From positions 1-64,000 of the forward strand of contig MAAQ01000012.1 of assembly GCA_002162685.1 (NCBI GenBank): 64,000 nucleotides of DNA, in the 5' to 3' direction. Positions within the stretch are counted from its first letter, which is position 1. Each line of letters begins with the position of its first letter. Below are positions 25,025 through 33,521 of this stretch, in pieces. This DNA is from Flavobacteriales bacterium 33_180_T64. Its GTDB lineage: Bacteria; Bacteroidota; Bacteroidia; Flavobacteriales; Flavobacteriaceae. The translations under genes were made by a program, and so were the position numbers. The notes under the pieces are model-generated. The model was given only the letters and a program-made list of their open reading frames with translations, ran no database searches and was not told the origin of the DNA.

Positions 25025-25543
25025 TTACTTTTTTTTGTTCTTTTTACTTTTAAAAAATTTATTTGTTGTTTCTGAAAATCCAGAGATATAATTGATTTGC
25101 TCAGCTCCTTTTGCAAAATTAGAAGATGTCAATGACAGTGCTCCTATTTGATTTTGTCCTTTGTTAAACTGAGTTCCAATCATATCAAAAACTTTCATGG
25201 TTTGGTTGTAAGCGTCACGCTCTTCAGTAGATAACTCTGCTAAAGTTCGCCCTTGTTCACTTCCAAAAATAGACGGAATAAAAATTCCTAACATAAGAAC
25301 CGCAACTGCTGCGACAGAAATCCATTGGTAGATATAACTTTTTCTAGGTTTTAATGGAACGTCTTTTGTATATAGTTCTTCTTGTTTTGTGTTGTTAAAA
25401 TATTGAAACATGACTTGATACGACTCAAGATGTGGTGCAACTTTTTCTTGAGTAAAATAAGCTTTGAGTTGCTGCTCTTCTTTTAGCGTTGTTTCGCCAT
25501 TGTCATACTTTTCTAGTAAGTGTTCTATACTATTTAATACCAT
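25025..25543 (-). CDS. Putative anti-sigma factor (single-pass membrane protein)
   Basis: 172 residues: a cytoplasmic N-terminal region (SIEHLLEKYDNGETTLKEEQ) of the type seen in Bacteroidota anti-sigma factors, one transmembrane segment (about 74-92, ISVAAVAVLMLGIFIPSIFG) and a periplasmic tail ending in lysines. Its start overlaps the sigma-factor gene by 14 bases, so translation is coupled. No zinc-binding HxxxCxxC motif, so it is not a classical ZAS anti-sigma factor; the role is inferred mainly from position. Confidence 0.7.
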   Translation of the reverse strand: MVLNSIEHLLEKYDNGETTLKEEQQLKAYFTQEKVAPHLESYQVMFQYFNNTKQEELYTKDVPLKPRKSYIYQWISVAAVAVLMLGIFIPSIFGSEQGRTLAELSTEERDAYNQTMKVFDMIGTQFNKGQNQIGALSLTSSNFAKGAEQINYISGFSETTNKFFKSKKNKKK

Positions 25544-26039
25544 AACGATGTGTATTAGTTAATTTTTCTCTTATTGTTTTTCTAGCTCTTGATAAAGCGA
25601 CTCTAATTGCGGTAGGGTTCATATCTACTACTTTTGCTATCTCATCAAAGTCATACTCTTCTATATCTCTAAGCTGTAATATTATTTTTTGTTGTTCTGG
25701 TAATTCTGCAATTATTTTTGAAACCCAATCAACACTATCTTTATTTTCAACTTCTTTTTGCAAAGATGTATTATGATCTTGATAATTACTATGAACGATT
25801 TTTAAATTCTGAGCTTGTTTCGATTTTAATCGGTCTAAGCAAAAATTCTTTGTCATTGTCATTGAAAACGCTTCTACATTTTTATAATCGGCTATTTTCT
25901 GTTTGTTTTTCCACAACTTCATTAAAATCTCTTGCGTTGCATCTTCAGCTTCTTCTCTTGAAACTAGAAGCCTTTTTGCTAAACGAAAGACCTTATCCTT
26001 GAAAGGCATTACTAATTTTGTAAAATCAGTTTGTGTCAT
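25530..26039 (-). CDS. ECF-type RNA polymerase sigma factor
   Basis: 169 residues with sigma-70 region 2 (FRLAKRLLVSREEAEDATQE and ILMKLWKN) and region 4 (LPEQQKIILQLRDIEEYDFD, then EIAKVVDMNPTAIRVALSRA). First gene of an operon with an anti-sigma-like protein and two DUF4252 proteins, so it probably controls its own operon and envelope genes. The S41 lipoprotein gene diverges from it across 168 bases and is a candidate target. Confidence 0.92.
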   Translation of the reverse strand: MTQTDFTKLVMPFKDKVFRLAKRLLVSREEAEDATQEILMKLWKNKQKIADYKNVEAFSMTMTKNFCLDRLKSKQAQNLKIVHSNYQDHNTSLQKEVENKDSVDWVSKIIAELPEQQKIILQLRDIEEYDFDEIAKVVDMNPTAIRVALSRARKTIREKLTNTHRYGIK

Positions 26040-26207
26040 TAGTGGTTTGTTAGTTCAAAACAGATGATTATTCTGCTCCTTATTATTACGACGAGCATGT
26101 TTTAATTTTGTTACATGATATTTTTTAATTTACAATAATGTAAGTAAATTTATAGTTTACAAGACTAGTATATTATTGGTTTATAATAAAAATTGAAAAA
26201 GAAAAAT

Positions 26208-27650
26208 ATGAAACTATTAAAACTTAGTTTATTATTAGTAATAGCAATCTCCTTTACAAATTGTTTTGAAGATCGTGATGACAATGCCATCTCTGCAAGT
26301 GAAATCAATGATTTTGTTTGGAAAGGCATGAATGCCGTTTACCTTTATAAAGAAGACATTCCTGATTTAGCAAATGATCGTTTTTCTTCAAATGAAGATT
26401 ATACTAATTACCTCAATGGTTTTTCTCAACCTGAAGATCTTTTTGAAAGCCTTATCTATCAAAGAGAAACTATTGATCGATTCAGTGTTATCATACCAAA
26501 TTATATTGAATTTGAGCAATTATTAGCTGGTATATCAAAAAGTAATGGATTAGAATTTAATTTTTATTTAGAACCTGGAAGCGACACCGAGGTCTTTGGG
26601 ATTATAAGACTTGTACTCAATAATAGTGTCGCTAGCAATTTAGGTTTACAAAGAGGTCAAGTATTTAATGCTGTTAACGGCACACAATTAAATGTTGACA
26701 ATCTCTCCAATTTATTAAATCAAGATTCTTACACTCTTAATTTTGCGACCTATAATGATAATGGAACAGTTATGGTTGAAGATGACACTATAGATGCGTC
26801 TACAGACAGTATTGAACTTACTAAGCAAACTTACACTGAAAATCCAGTACACCAAACTGATATTATTGATGTTGATGGTGAAAATGTAGGCTACTTAGTT
26901 TATAATGGATTTAACGCTAATTTTAACACCCAACTTAATGCTGCTTTTGCTGAGTTTCAAGCTAATAATGTGCAACATTTGGTTTTAGATTTAAGATATA
27001 ATCCAGGTGGTTCTGTAAATACGGCTTCCTTACTAGGCAGTATGATTACTGGTCAATTTACTGGAGACGTGTATTCTAAATTAGTTTATAATTCTGATTT
27101 ACAGGATTTAAACACCGATTTTAATTTTGTAACAGACTTTGATGGCAATAGCATTAATAGTCTTAACTTAAATAAAATTTATGTATTAACTACAAATCGT
27201 TCGGCATCTGCAAGTGAATTGGTTATAAATAGTTTAAGTGCTTATATTAATGTCGTGCAAATAGGCGATTTTACAACTGGAAAAACACAAGCATCAATTA
27301 CGATATATGATTCACCAAACTTATCATCTAATAATATTAACCCAAATCATACCTATGCGATGCAACCTTTAGTAGCAAACTCTATAAATGTAAATGATCA
27401 AGAAGTTCCATCTATTGGATTGACTCCTGATATTTCTTTAATTGAATCTCCTCAGGACTTTGGGGTATTAGGAGATCTAAACGAACCTTTATTGGCTGCT
27501 GCAATTGCAGATATTCAAGGTATTGGACGATTTAATCCTAATGCTTCAAGTGAATTTAAACCTTTAAAAACAACTATCAATATTAAATCTTATGAGGAGG
27601 AAATGTATATCGAAAACGATCTATTTTTTAATCGGTTAGAATTAGAATAA
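26208..27650 (+). CDS. S41-family peptidase lipoprotein
   Basis: 480 residues from the ATG at 26208; an in-frame TTG at 26193 would add five lysine-rich residues ahead of the signal peptide. The lipobox ISFTNC places the Cys near residue 20. A tricorn-like N-terminal domain (NDFVWKGMNAVYLYKEDIPD) and a PDZ-like region precede the S41 core: HLVLDLRYNPGGSVNTASLL, S334 in NRSASASELV and K359 in FTTGKTQAS, spaced 25 as in catalytic Ser/Lys dyads. Likely an active surface or periplasmic protease. It is divergent from the ECF sigma operon. Confidence 0.9.
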   Translation: MKLLKLSLLLVIAISFTNCFEDRDDNAISASEINDFVWKGMNAVYLYKEDIPDLANDRFSSNEDYTNYLNGFSQPEDLFESLIYQRETIDRFSVIIPNYIEFEQLLAGISKSNGLEFNFYLEPGSDTEVFGIIRLVLNNSVASNLGLQRGQVFNAVNGTQLNVDNLSNLLNQDSYTLNFATYNDNGTVMVEDDTIDASTDSIELTKQTYTENPVHQTDIIDVDGENVGYLVYNGFNANFNTQLNAAFAEFQANNVQHLVLDLRYNPGGSVNTASLLGSMITGQFTGDVYSKLVYNSDLQDLNTDFNFVTDFDGNSINSLNLNKIYVLTTNRSASASELVINSLSAYINVVQIGDFTTGKTQASITIYDSPNLSSNNINPNHTYAMQPLVANSINVNDQEVPSIGLTPDISLIESPQDFGVLGDLNEPLLAAAIADIQGIGRFNPNASSEFKPLKTTINIKSYEEEMYIENDLFFNRLELE

Positions 27651-27655
27651 GAGAT

Positions 27656-27688
27656 AAAAAAAGCCACTTTTCCAAGTGGCTTTTTTTT
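27656..27688. terminator. Bidirectional intrinsic terminator
   Basis: Arms aagccactt and aagtggctt with a 4-nt loop, flanked by an A-run and a T-run, between the convergent S41 gene and the BtuG-like gene. Confidence 0.9.
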
Positions 27689-27724
27689 ATGATAATTAAT
27701 TACAAGACTTCTCTCTTACTAATA

Positions 27725-28786
27725 CTAGTTAAAGTAAATCTCACTAGGAATAATATTTAATGTTACTGAATCTATTATCGCATTTGAAGTTAAGTCATAA
27801 GTTGATAAGGTTCCATTACTTGTAAAATCTACTGCATCAACGCCATATAAAGTTGAATTATTCACAGTCATTCCATAAAAATTCAAGCCTGTTAATTCTG
27901 TAGTAGTTGGCAATGTCGTTGCTTCACTATTCATTTTAAACACACTACCAGACATATAATAATATAATGCTCCGTTTTCTTCAGCAAGAAATTCAGGATG
28001 TTCTGAAGTTTCAAAATTGAAAGTTGTTATAGCATTGTTACTTGTATTAATCTTCGAAAGTTGACCAGCAGTTTCATCACCTGTCCAAGCTGGCTTCCCT
28101 TCAGACAACACCCATAAGTTTCCTGAGGAATCAAATTTTAAAGAGTTAGGCACATCTCCAACTGTAATAGTAGATAATACCATATTAGAACTAGCATCAA
28201 CAACAGATATGATATTGTTTTGGCTAAAGCCTCCTTTATGCGCCACATATAATGTATTTCCATTAGCAACAATTCTTTCAGGTCCTTCGGCCACAGCAAT
28301 TGTTTGCGCGTCTAGTGTATTTGTCATTACATCAATTACAGCTAAATAATCGTCAGTAGTAACAGATCCGTCTCCCCAATTTGTTACGTAGCCTTTTCCA
28401 TTAGCAAAAGCAATATATCTTGGATTATTTAAACCTGTACTAATTGTTCCAACAGATTCAAATGTATACCTGTTAACAATTTCTATCGTATTAGAAATAT
28501 TTAAAACGATATAAGCGAAATTTCCTTCAAAAGCAATACTTTCAGCAGTATCTCCTAAAGGGCTTGAATTAACAGCGCTAAAAATATTATTCTCTGTAGT
28601 CATTAAATCATAAGACACAAAAGACACAGATGCGTTTCCTTGCCCGAAGTTCCCTTCATGAGAGATTAAGATTCCGTTTTCATAATCTCCTAAAGGTTCT
28701 GTCGGTGTTATATCATCATCACTACTACATGATGTAAACATAAAGGCAATTGATAAGAAAATAAAAACTAATTTTTTGGTATTCAT
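27725..28786 (-). CDS. Surface beta-propeller lipoprotein, BtuG-like (DUF5074/YncE type)
   Basis: 353 residues. Lipobox FTSC followed by SSDDD, which fits the acidic lipoprotein export signal that sends Bacteroidota lipoproteins to the cell surface. The body is a repeat of propeller blades: YIVLNISNTIEIVNRYTFES, RYIAFANGKGYVTNWGDGSV, PERIVANGNTLYVAHKGG and NSLKFDSSGNLWVLSEGKP. It lies 3 bases after btuB under the B12 riboswitch. In Bacteroides, BtuG is a surface propeller lipoprotein that captures cobalamin for BtuB, so this is the likely equivalent. The assignment rests on fold and context, not on an alignment. Confidence 0.82.
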   Translation of the reverse strand: MNTKKLVFIFLSIAFMFTSCSSDDDITPTEPLGDYENGILISHEGNFGQGNASVSFVSYDLMTTENNIFSAVNSSPLGDTAESIAFEGNFAYIVLNISNTIEIVNRYTFESVGTISTGLNNPRYIAFANGKGYVTNWGDGSVTTDDYLAVIDVMTNTLDAQTIAVAEGPERIVANGNTLYVAHKGGFSQNNIISVVDASSNMVLSTITVGDVPNSLKFDSSGNLWVLSEGKPAWTGDETAGQLSKINTSNNAITTFNFETSEHPEFLAEENGALYYYMSGSVFKMNSEATTLPTTTELTGLNFYGMTVNNSTLYGVDAVDFTSNGTLSTYDLTSNAIIDSVTLNIIPSEIYFN

Positions 28787-28789
28787 TGT

Positions 28790-30622
28790 TTAAAATTTAA
28801 GTGTTAATTTGATATTAAAATTTCTATTTGGCATTGGTCGCAGTGCGACATTTTCGTAATATGTATTGTATATATTATTAATTCTAAAATCGGCTATATA
28901 GCTTATTTCTTTATTCGTATTGAAGGTATAAGCAAATCCAAAATTCCCAACATCAAAACCATCAAGTGTATTACCTATAATAGCTACTTCTCCATTATAT
29001 AAATGCTGATAAAAAGCTGTAAATGATTTATAATTATAAGATATGGATGCATTTGTTTTGTGAACAGGCACATAAAAAAGTTGTTGATTTTTCTCAACAT
29101 CTTCAGTTTCTGTGTAAGAATAAGCAGTAGTTAAAAATAGTGTATGATTCCCTTTTCTCTTCGTAAAATTTAGTTCAGCTTCTAAACCATAATGCTTAGC
29201 ATTTGCAATATTAACTGGATTCCAATAACCTGAACTAGAGTTAGGCCTCCATTGAATAAGGTTAGATGTTTCGATATAAAATGTATTGAGTTTAAAATCA
29301 ATATTCTTAAATTTTAACTCATGACCAAAATCTAACTGATAAGATGCTTCAGGTTCTAAATCTAAGTTTCCTCCAGGATTCCAATACAAATCGTTAAAGG
29401 TTGGCACTCTAAAATTTTTAGAGGCATTAAATTTTAAGGTATAAGGCTTAAATAATTGATAGCTTATATCACCAGAAAACACTAACGGACTTTCAAAATC
29501 TGAAATTACATCCTTTCTAACATTTAAAGTATACTGTAGTTTTGATATTGGACGATGATTAAGAATTGCAGTTGCAGAAAAGGCATTTCGTTTAGGGTTG
29601 CTAAAACTGTTTCCTTCAGCAGTCATATAACTATAATCGGTTATTACACTTAATACTAAACGCTTTGAAAAGTGACGCTTGTAATGGTGTTTAATTAACC
29701 ATGTATTAGCTTGACCTTTAGAAAAATTATCTAAATCTTTATTTTCAAAATACTTGAATTCTTCAAGTAAGTGTACCGTTTTAAGACTTGATGTATAATT
29801 ATCTTCAATATGAACCCATTCTACCATACTGCGATAATCTTCAGTTTCATATTTACTACTGGAAGGCGCTAATAAGGTTGACGACAATTCACGATCACTT
29901 CTGAAGTTTTGATGGTATAATTTAAGGACATCTTTAGTTGAAATTATATAACCTAAATTAAAATTGATATCTAAATTATTAAAAGCTCCATTTTCATTTT
30001 TCCTATTTGTGCCTAAAAACTTATAATCATTATCTGAATCAACATAAGCTACTCCAAAATTGCCTGCCCAAGTTCTATTTCCGAAGGACGTTTTATAGTG
30101 TGTATTTTTTGTATTAAAACTGCCATAACCAAATTGAACCTCATAATCAACATGCTTTTTAAAATTAAAATCGTTAGATAAATGTATCGTTCCACCAATG
30201 GCACCACTGCCATATTGCACACTTCCGCCACCACTTTTAATACTTATACTATTATAATTAGAAGTCGCTATTGTATTAAAATCTACTTGTCCATTAAGCT
30301 GAGAATTGATATTAATACCATTCCAAATCACAGCAGTTTGTGACGCATTAGTTCCTCTAAAAGACGGCGAAGACACCATTCCATAGCCATTTTCTTTGAA
30401 ATACATATTAGAATTAAATCGCAACACATCTGTTAACGACGTGCTGTTTTTTCGAAGTATAGAATCATTAAGCACTGTTAGTTTATAGCCATTAGCATAG
30501 CGTTTTAACTTCACATCACTTAACACAACCTCATCCAATTGCTGAATAGAATCAGTAGATGTTTGTGCTTGCGCAATACAACCAAAAAGTAGCACTAAAA
30601 AAAATGTTGTTATATCTCTCAT
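28790..30622 (-). CDS. btuB: TonB-dependent outer-membrane cobalamin receptor
   Basis: 610 residues: signal peptide (about 1-19), a TonB-box-like LDEVVLSDV, plug domain (FRGTNASQTAVIWNGININS, GSGAIGGTIHLSND) and a 22-strand-type barrel ending in Phe. The length is close to E. coli BtuB and it lacks the carboxypeptidase-like domain of SusC receptors. Regulation is seen directly: a cobalamin riboswitch lies 45 bases upstream on the same strand. It forms a unit with the BtuG-like gene, and the ABC importer genes diverge from it. Confidence 0.92.
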   Translation of the reverse strand: MRDITTFFLVLLFGCIAQAQTSTDSIQQLDEVVLSDVKLKRYANGYKLTVLNDSILRKNSTSLTDVLRFNSNMYFKENGYGMVSSPSFRGTNASQTAVIWNGININSQLNGQVDFNTIATSNYNSISIKSGGGSVQYGSGAIGGTIHLSNDFNFKKHVDYEVQFGYGSFNTKNTHYKTSFGNRTWAGNFGVAYVDSDNDYKFLGTNRKNENGAFNNLDINFNLGYIISTKDVLKLYHQNFRSDRELSSTLLAPSSSKYETEDYRSMVEWVHIEDNYTSSLKTVHLLEEFKYFENKDLDNFSKGQANTWLIKHHYKRHFSKRLVLSVITDYSYMTAEGNSFSNPKRNAFSATAILNHRPISKLQYTLNVRKDVISDFESPLVFSGDISYQLFKPYTLKFNASKNFRVPTFNDLYWNPGGNLDLEPEASYQLDFGHELKFKNIDFKLNTFYIETSNLIQWRPNSSSGYWNPVNIANAKHYGLEAELNFTKRKGNHTLFLTTAYSYTETEDVEKNQQLFYVPVHKTNASISYNYKSFTAFYQHLYNGEVAIIGNTLDGFDVGNFGFAYTFNTNKEISYIADFRINNIYNTYYENVALRPMPNRNFNIKLTLKF

Positions 30623-30666
30623 ACCTCAAATACTTTTCTCCCGAAAGCAATTTAATTTATAAATTA

Positions 30667-30842
30667 GGGCAGGTCTCCTGACTTGTTTCATGTTACTAAA
30701 CCTTCCCAACTAAATTGTCAGTGGTTATAAGAAGTAATAACATCTCATATAGAGGTACTCAATCACGTTGAGCATAAACTTACAGTTGCGGGAACAGCTC
30801 TGGACTTGATAATAATCATCTCACCAGATTCCCTTTTAATCT
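30667..30842 (-). ncRNA. Cobalamin riboswitch controlling btuB
   Basis: On the minus strand this region reads, in order, GGGAATCTGGTGAGA, GCTGTTCCCGCAACTGTAA (30780-30798), CCACTG and the B12 box AGTCAGGAGACCTGCC (30668-30683). These are the conserved core elements of adenosylcobalamin-type riboswitches in the right order and spacing. It ends about 45 nt before the btuB ATG. No T-run terminator is visible between, so translational control of btuB is likelier than attenuation. Confidence 0.94.
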
Positions 30843-30876
30843 AAATAGAAAAACTAAATAGAACCAAAATTCGCTG

Positions 30877-30884
30877 CAAAATTA
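30877..30884 (-). promoter_or_regulatory. Candidate -7 box (TAATTTTG) for the riboswitch-btuB transcript
   Basis: TAnnTTTG match on the minus strand, about 35 bases before the first conserved riboswitch element; a TTG lies 23 bases further upstream (30908-30910), near the usual distance for the -33 element. Confidence 0.5.
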
Positions 30885-30925
30885 AACATTTTGTTTAAGG
30901 ATTCACTCAAAACTTTAAATAATAT

Positions 30926-30933
30926 TACTTTTG
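30926..30933 (+). promoter_or_regulatory. Candidate -7 box (TACTTTTG) of the btuF operon
   Basis: TAnnTTTG match whose TTG coincides with an in-frame TTG of btuF at 30931, which makes that codon an unlikely start. The plus-strand transcript would not contain the riboswitch. Confidence 0.5.
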
Positions 30934-30954
30934 AACAATCAAAACCTTTACACA

Positions 30955-32100
30955 TTGAAACAGTTTATCTCATTTATAATATGTCTTAGCCTATTTACTT
31001 GCAAGAATGAACCTAGTAAACAACTATCAGACATTTTACAAGGAAATCAACTTGAATTAAAATATGCAAAAGGCTTTTCAGTTAAAAACTATGGAACTTA
31101 TAAAACACTAGAGATTAAGAGTCCATGGCCTAATGCGGATAAAAAATATCAATTTGCTTTATTAAAAGAAGGTTATGATGTCGATTTTTGGACTACAGAA
31201 CGACAACGTTTTGAGGCTGTTATTACACTTCCTGTCCAAAACATCGTCGTTACTTCAACTACTCACATTCCTGCATTAGAGTTGTTAGGTGTTGAACAGA
31301 CCTTGGTTGGTTTTCCTGGAACCGATTATGTGTCTTCTGAAAAAACAAGAGTAAGAATTGACAATGGAAGTATTAGAGAACTAGGAAAAAATGAAGGTAT
31401 TAATACCGAAGTGCTTTTAGAATTACATCCAGATGTTGTGGTCGCTTTTGGTGTTGATGGCACTAATAAAAGTATGGAAATCATTGAAAAAGCGGGGATT
31501 CCAGTTATATATAATGGAGATTGGGTTGAAAAATCACCTCTAGCAAAAGCCGAATGGATTAAATTATTTGGAGCGCTTTATAACAAAGAAAAAGAAGCAG
31601 ATTCTATTTTTAATCAAATTGAGAGGGATTACCTAGAAGCCAAAACAATTGCTTCTAAAGCTACTTTTAAACCAACCGTTTTGTGTGGCGCGATGTACAA
31701 AGATGTTTGGTATTTACCAAATGGCACAAGCCCAGAAGCACAGTTTTTAAAAGATGCCAATGTGAATTACCTATGGAAAGAAACTACAAACACGGGGAGT
31801 TTAGCGTTAAGTTTTGAAGCGGTTTTTAACAAAGCTAAAGACGCTCAATTGTGGCTAAGCCCATCGTATTACACAAGCTATAAAGACTTAGAAAAATCGA
31901 ATTCTCACTATACACAGTTTAACGCATTTCAAAATAAAAGCATATTTTCATTCTCTAATACAACTGGAAAAACTGGTGGTGTTATCTATTATGAAATGGG
32001 AATTGCAAGACCCGATTTAGTCCTTAAGGATATGATAAAAATTTGTCATCCAGAATTATTGAGCGATTATGAAACCACATTTTTCAAACCTCTAAACTAA
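30955..32100 (+). CDS. btuF: Cobalamin ABC importer substrate-binding lipoprotein
   Basis: Class III periplasmic binding protein for the BtuCD importer. Started at TTG 30955 (about 381 residues, MKQFISFIICLSLFTCKNEP), because this gives a proper lipoprotein signal and because the upstream TTG at 30931 lies in a promoter box. Family features: VVTSTTHIPALELLGVEQTL, LLELHPDVVVAFG, AGIPVIYNGDWVEKSPLAKA and EWIKLFGALYNKEKEAD. The permease gene follows with no gap. Iron-siderophore binding proteins have the same fold; the adjacent B12 riboswitch and btuB decide for cobalamin. Confidence 0.85.
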   Translation: MKQFISFIICLSLFTCKNEPSKQLSDILQGNQLELKYAKGFSVKNYGTYKTLEIKSPWPNADKKYQFALLKEGYDVDFWTTERQRFEAVITLPVQNIVVTSTTHIPALELLGVEQTLVGFPGTDYVSSEKTRVRIDNGSIRELGKNEGINTEVLLELHPDVVVAFGVDGTNKSMEIIEKAGIPVIYNGDWVEKSPLAKAEWIKLFGALYNKEKEADSIFNQIERDYLEAKTIASKATFKPTVLCGAMYKDVWYLPNGTSPEAQFLKDANVNYLWKETTNTGSLALSFEAVFNKAKDAQLWLSPSYYTSYKDLEKSNSHYTQFNAFQNKSIFSFSNTTGKTGGVIYYEMGIARPDLVLKDMIKICHPELLSDYETTFFKPLN

Positions 32101-33123
32101 TTGAACACTAAATACACATATGCGTTTATCATCTTAACATTAGTTTTAGTGTTATGCTTTTTTATGAATATTAGTTTAGGATCAGTAAACATTCCTTTAA
32201 AAGACGTTTTTGGTAGTGTTTTTGGCTCTTCGGAAAATGAATCTTGGCAATATATCATTCTAAATTATAGATTACCAAAAGCGTTTACAGCAATTCTTGT
32301 TGGTTCGGGATTAGGAATTTCAGGATTATTAATGCAAACACTGTTTCGAAACCCTTTAGCAGGACCTTTTGTTTTAGGTATAAGTTCTGGAGCCAGTTTA
32401 GGTGTCGCTTTGGTTATTCTAGGATCAGGGCTTTTTGGCGGAGTATTTGCGACGCTTTTAATCTCAAAATGGAGTATCGTAATTGCAGCAAGCTTAGGTA
32501 GTTTTCTTGTGCTTCTAGCTGTTTTGTTAGTATCATCAAAGGTTAGAGATACTATGGCTATTTTAATTATTGGTTTAATGTTTGGAAGCATTACTACTGC
32601 AGTAGTAAGTGTGCTCTCCTATTTTAGTTCTGCGGAACAATTACAACAATATATTTTTTGGGGATTTGGAAGCTTAGGAAACCTCTCATGGAATGAGCTC
32701 TTTATTTTCTTCGGAATTTATAGCATAGGTTTACTTTTCACTATCATTTCAATTAAGGCTTTAAACACCTTTTTACTTGGAGAAAACTATGCAAAAAGCT
32801 TAGGCTTAAATATTAAACAAAGTCGGTTAATTATTATCATTGCTACAAGCTTATTAGCAGGAACAATAACTGCATTTGCTGGACCAATTGCTTTTATTGG
32901 GTTAGCTATTCCTCACATTACACGACAAATTTTTAATACATCTAATCATAAAACATTATTACCAGCAGTATTTTTATTTGGAGCAATCGTGATGCTTATT
33001 TGTGATAGTATTGCACAATTACCAACAAGTGATTACACTTTACCTATTAATGCAATAACATCTCTAATTGGTGCTCCTGTTGTGGTTTGGTTATTGGTAC
33101 GACAACGTAAAATGGTATTTTAA
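32101..33123 (+). CDS. btuC: Cobalamin ABC importer permease (FecCD/BtuC family)
   Basis: 340 residues, about ten transmembrane segments, TTG start on the base after the btuF stop. Signatures: YRLPKAFTAILVGSGLGISG, LMQTLFRNPLAGPFVLGISS, LLAGTITAFAGPIAFIGLAI and PHITRQIF, the conserved loop contacting the ATPase. It makes the inner-membrane channel with BtuD. The VOC gene starts 2 bases after it. Confidence 0.88.
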   Translation: MNTKYTYAFIILTLVLVLCFFMNISLGSVNIPLKDVFGSVFGSSENESWQYIILNYRLPKAFTAILVGSGLGISGLLMQTLFRNPLAGPFVLGISSGASLGVALVILGSGLFGGVFATLLISKWSIVIAASLGSFLVLLAVLLVSSKVRDTMAILIIGLMFGSITTAVVSVLSYFSSAEQLQQYIFWGFGSLGNLSWNELFIFFGIYSIGLLFTIISIKALNTFLLGENYAKSLGLNIKQSRLIIIIATSLLAGTITAFAGPIAFIGLAIPHITRQIFNTSNHKTLLPAVFLFGAIVMLICDSIAQLPTSDYTLPINAITSLIGAPVVVWLLVRQRKMVF

Positions 33124-33125
33124 TT

Positions 33126-33521
33126 ATGGATCAACAACTTACACATATTGCTCTAGTGGTTAAAGATTATGATGATGCTATTGATTTTTATACTAAAAAA
33201 TTAAAATTTGAACTCATTGAAGACACACATCAAAGTGATACCAAACGCTGGGTTATTGTAAAACCCAAAGGCACTTGTGGTTGTTCATTATTACTAGCAA
33301 AAGCGGCTTCCGAAGAACAAGAAAGCAGAATAGGAAACCAAACTGGAGGACGTGTTTTTTTGTTCTTATATACTGATAATTTTGAAAGAGATTATAAAAA
33401 TTTATTAGATCAAAAGGTTACTATAGTAAGAAATCCTAAAGATGAAGACTACGGAAAAGTACTTGTCTTTTCAGATTTATATGGCAATTTATGGGATTTA
33501 ATTGAACCAAAAAAGAACTAG
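33126..33521 (+). CDS. VOC (glyoxalase/bleomycin-resistance fold) protein inside the btu operon
   Basis: 131 residues with two beta-alpha-beta3 modules: LTHIALVVKDYDDAIDFYTK (H7 is a typical metal ligand) and RVFLFLYTDNFERDYKNLL ending in FSDLYGNLWDLIEP (E127 is the matching ligand). Metal-dependent enzymes of this superfamily include glyoxalase I and methylmalonyl-CoA epimerase, but the residue pattern does not identify a substrate. It lies between btuC (2-base gap) and btuD (1-base overlap), so it is certainly part of the operon. A role tied to B12 is inference. Confidence 0.85.
   Translation: MDQQLTHIALVVKDYDDAIDFYTKKLKFELIEDTHQSDTKRWVIVKPKGTCGCSLLLAKAASEEQESRIGNQTGGRVFLFLYTDNFERDYKNLLDQKVTIVRNPKDEDYGKVLVFSDLYGNLWDLIEPKKN

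Noticed and set aside
30931-30954. Longer btuF start at TTG 30931
   Set aside because: It overlaps a TACTTTTG box and would put extra residues ahead of an otherwise good lipoprotein signal.
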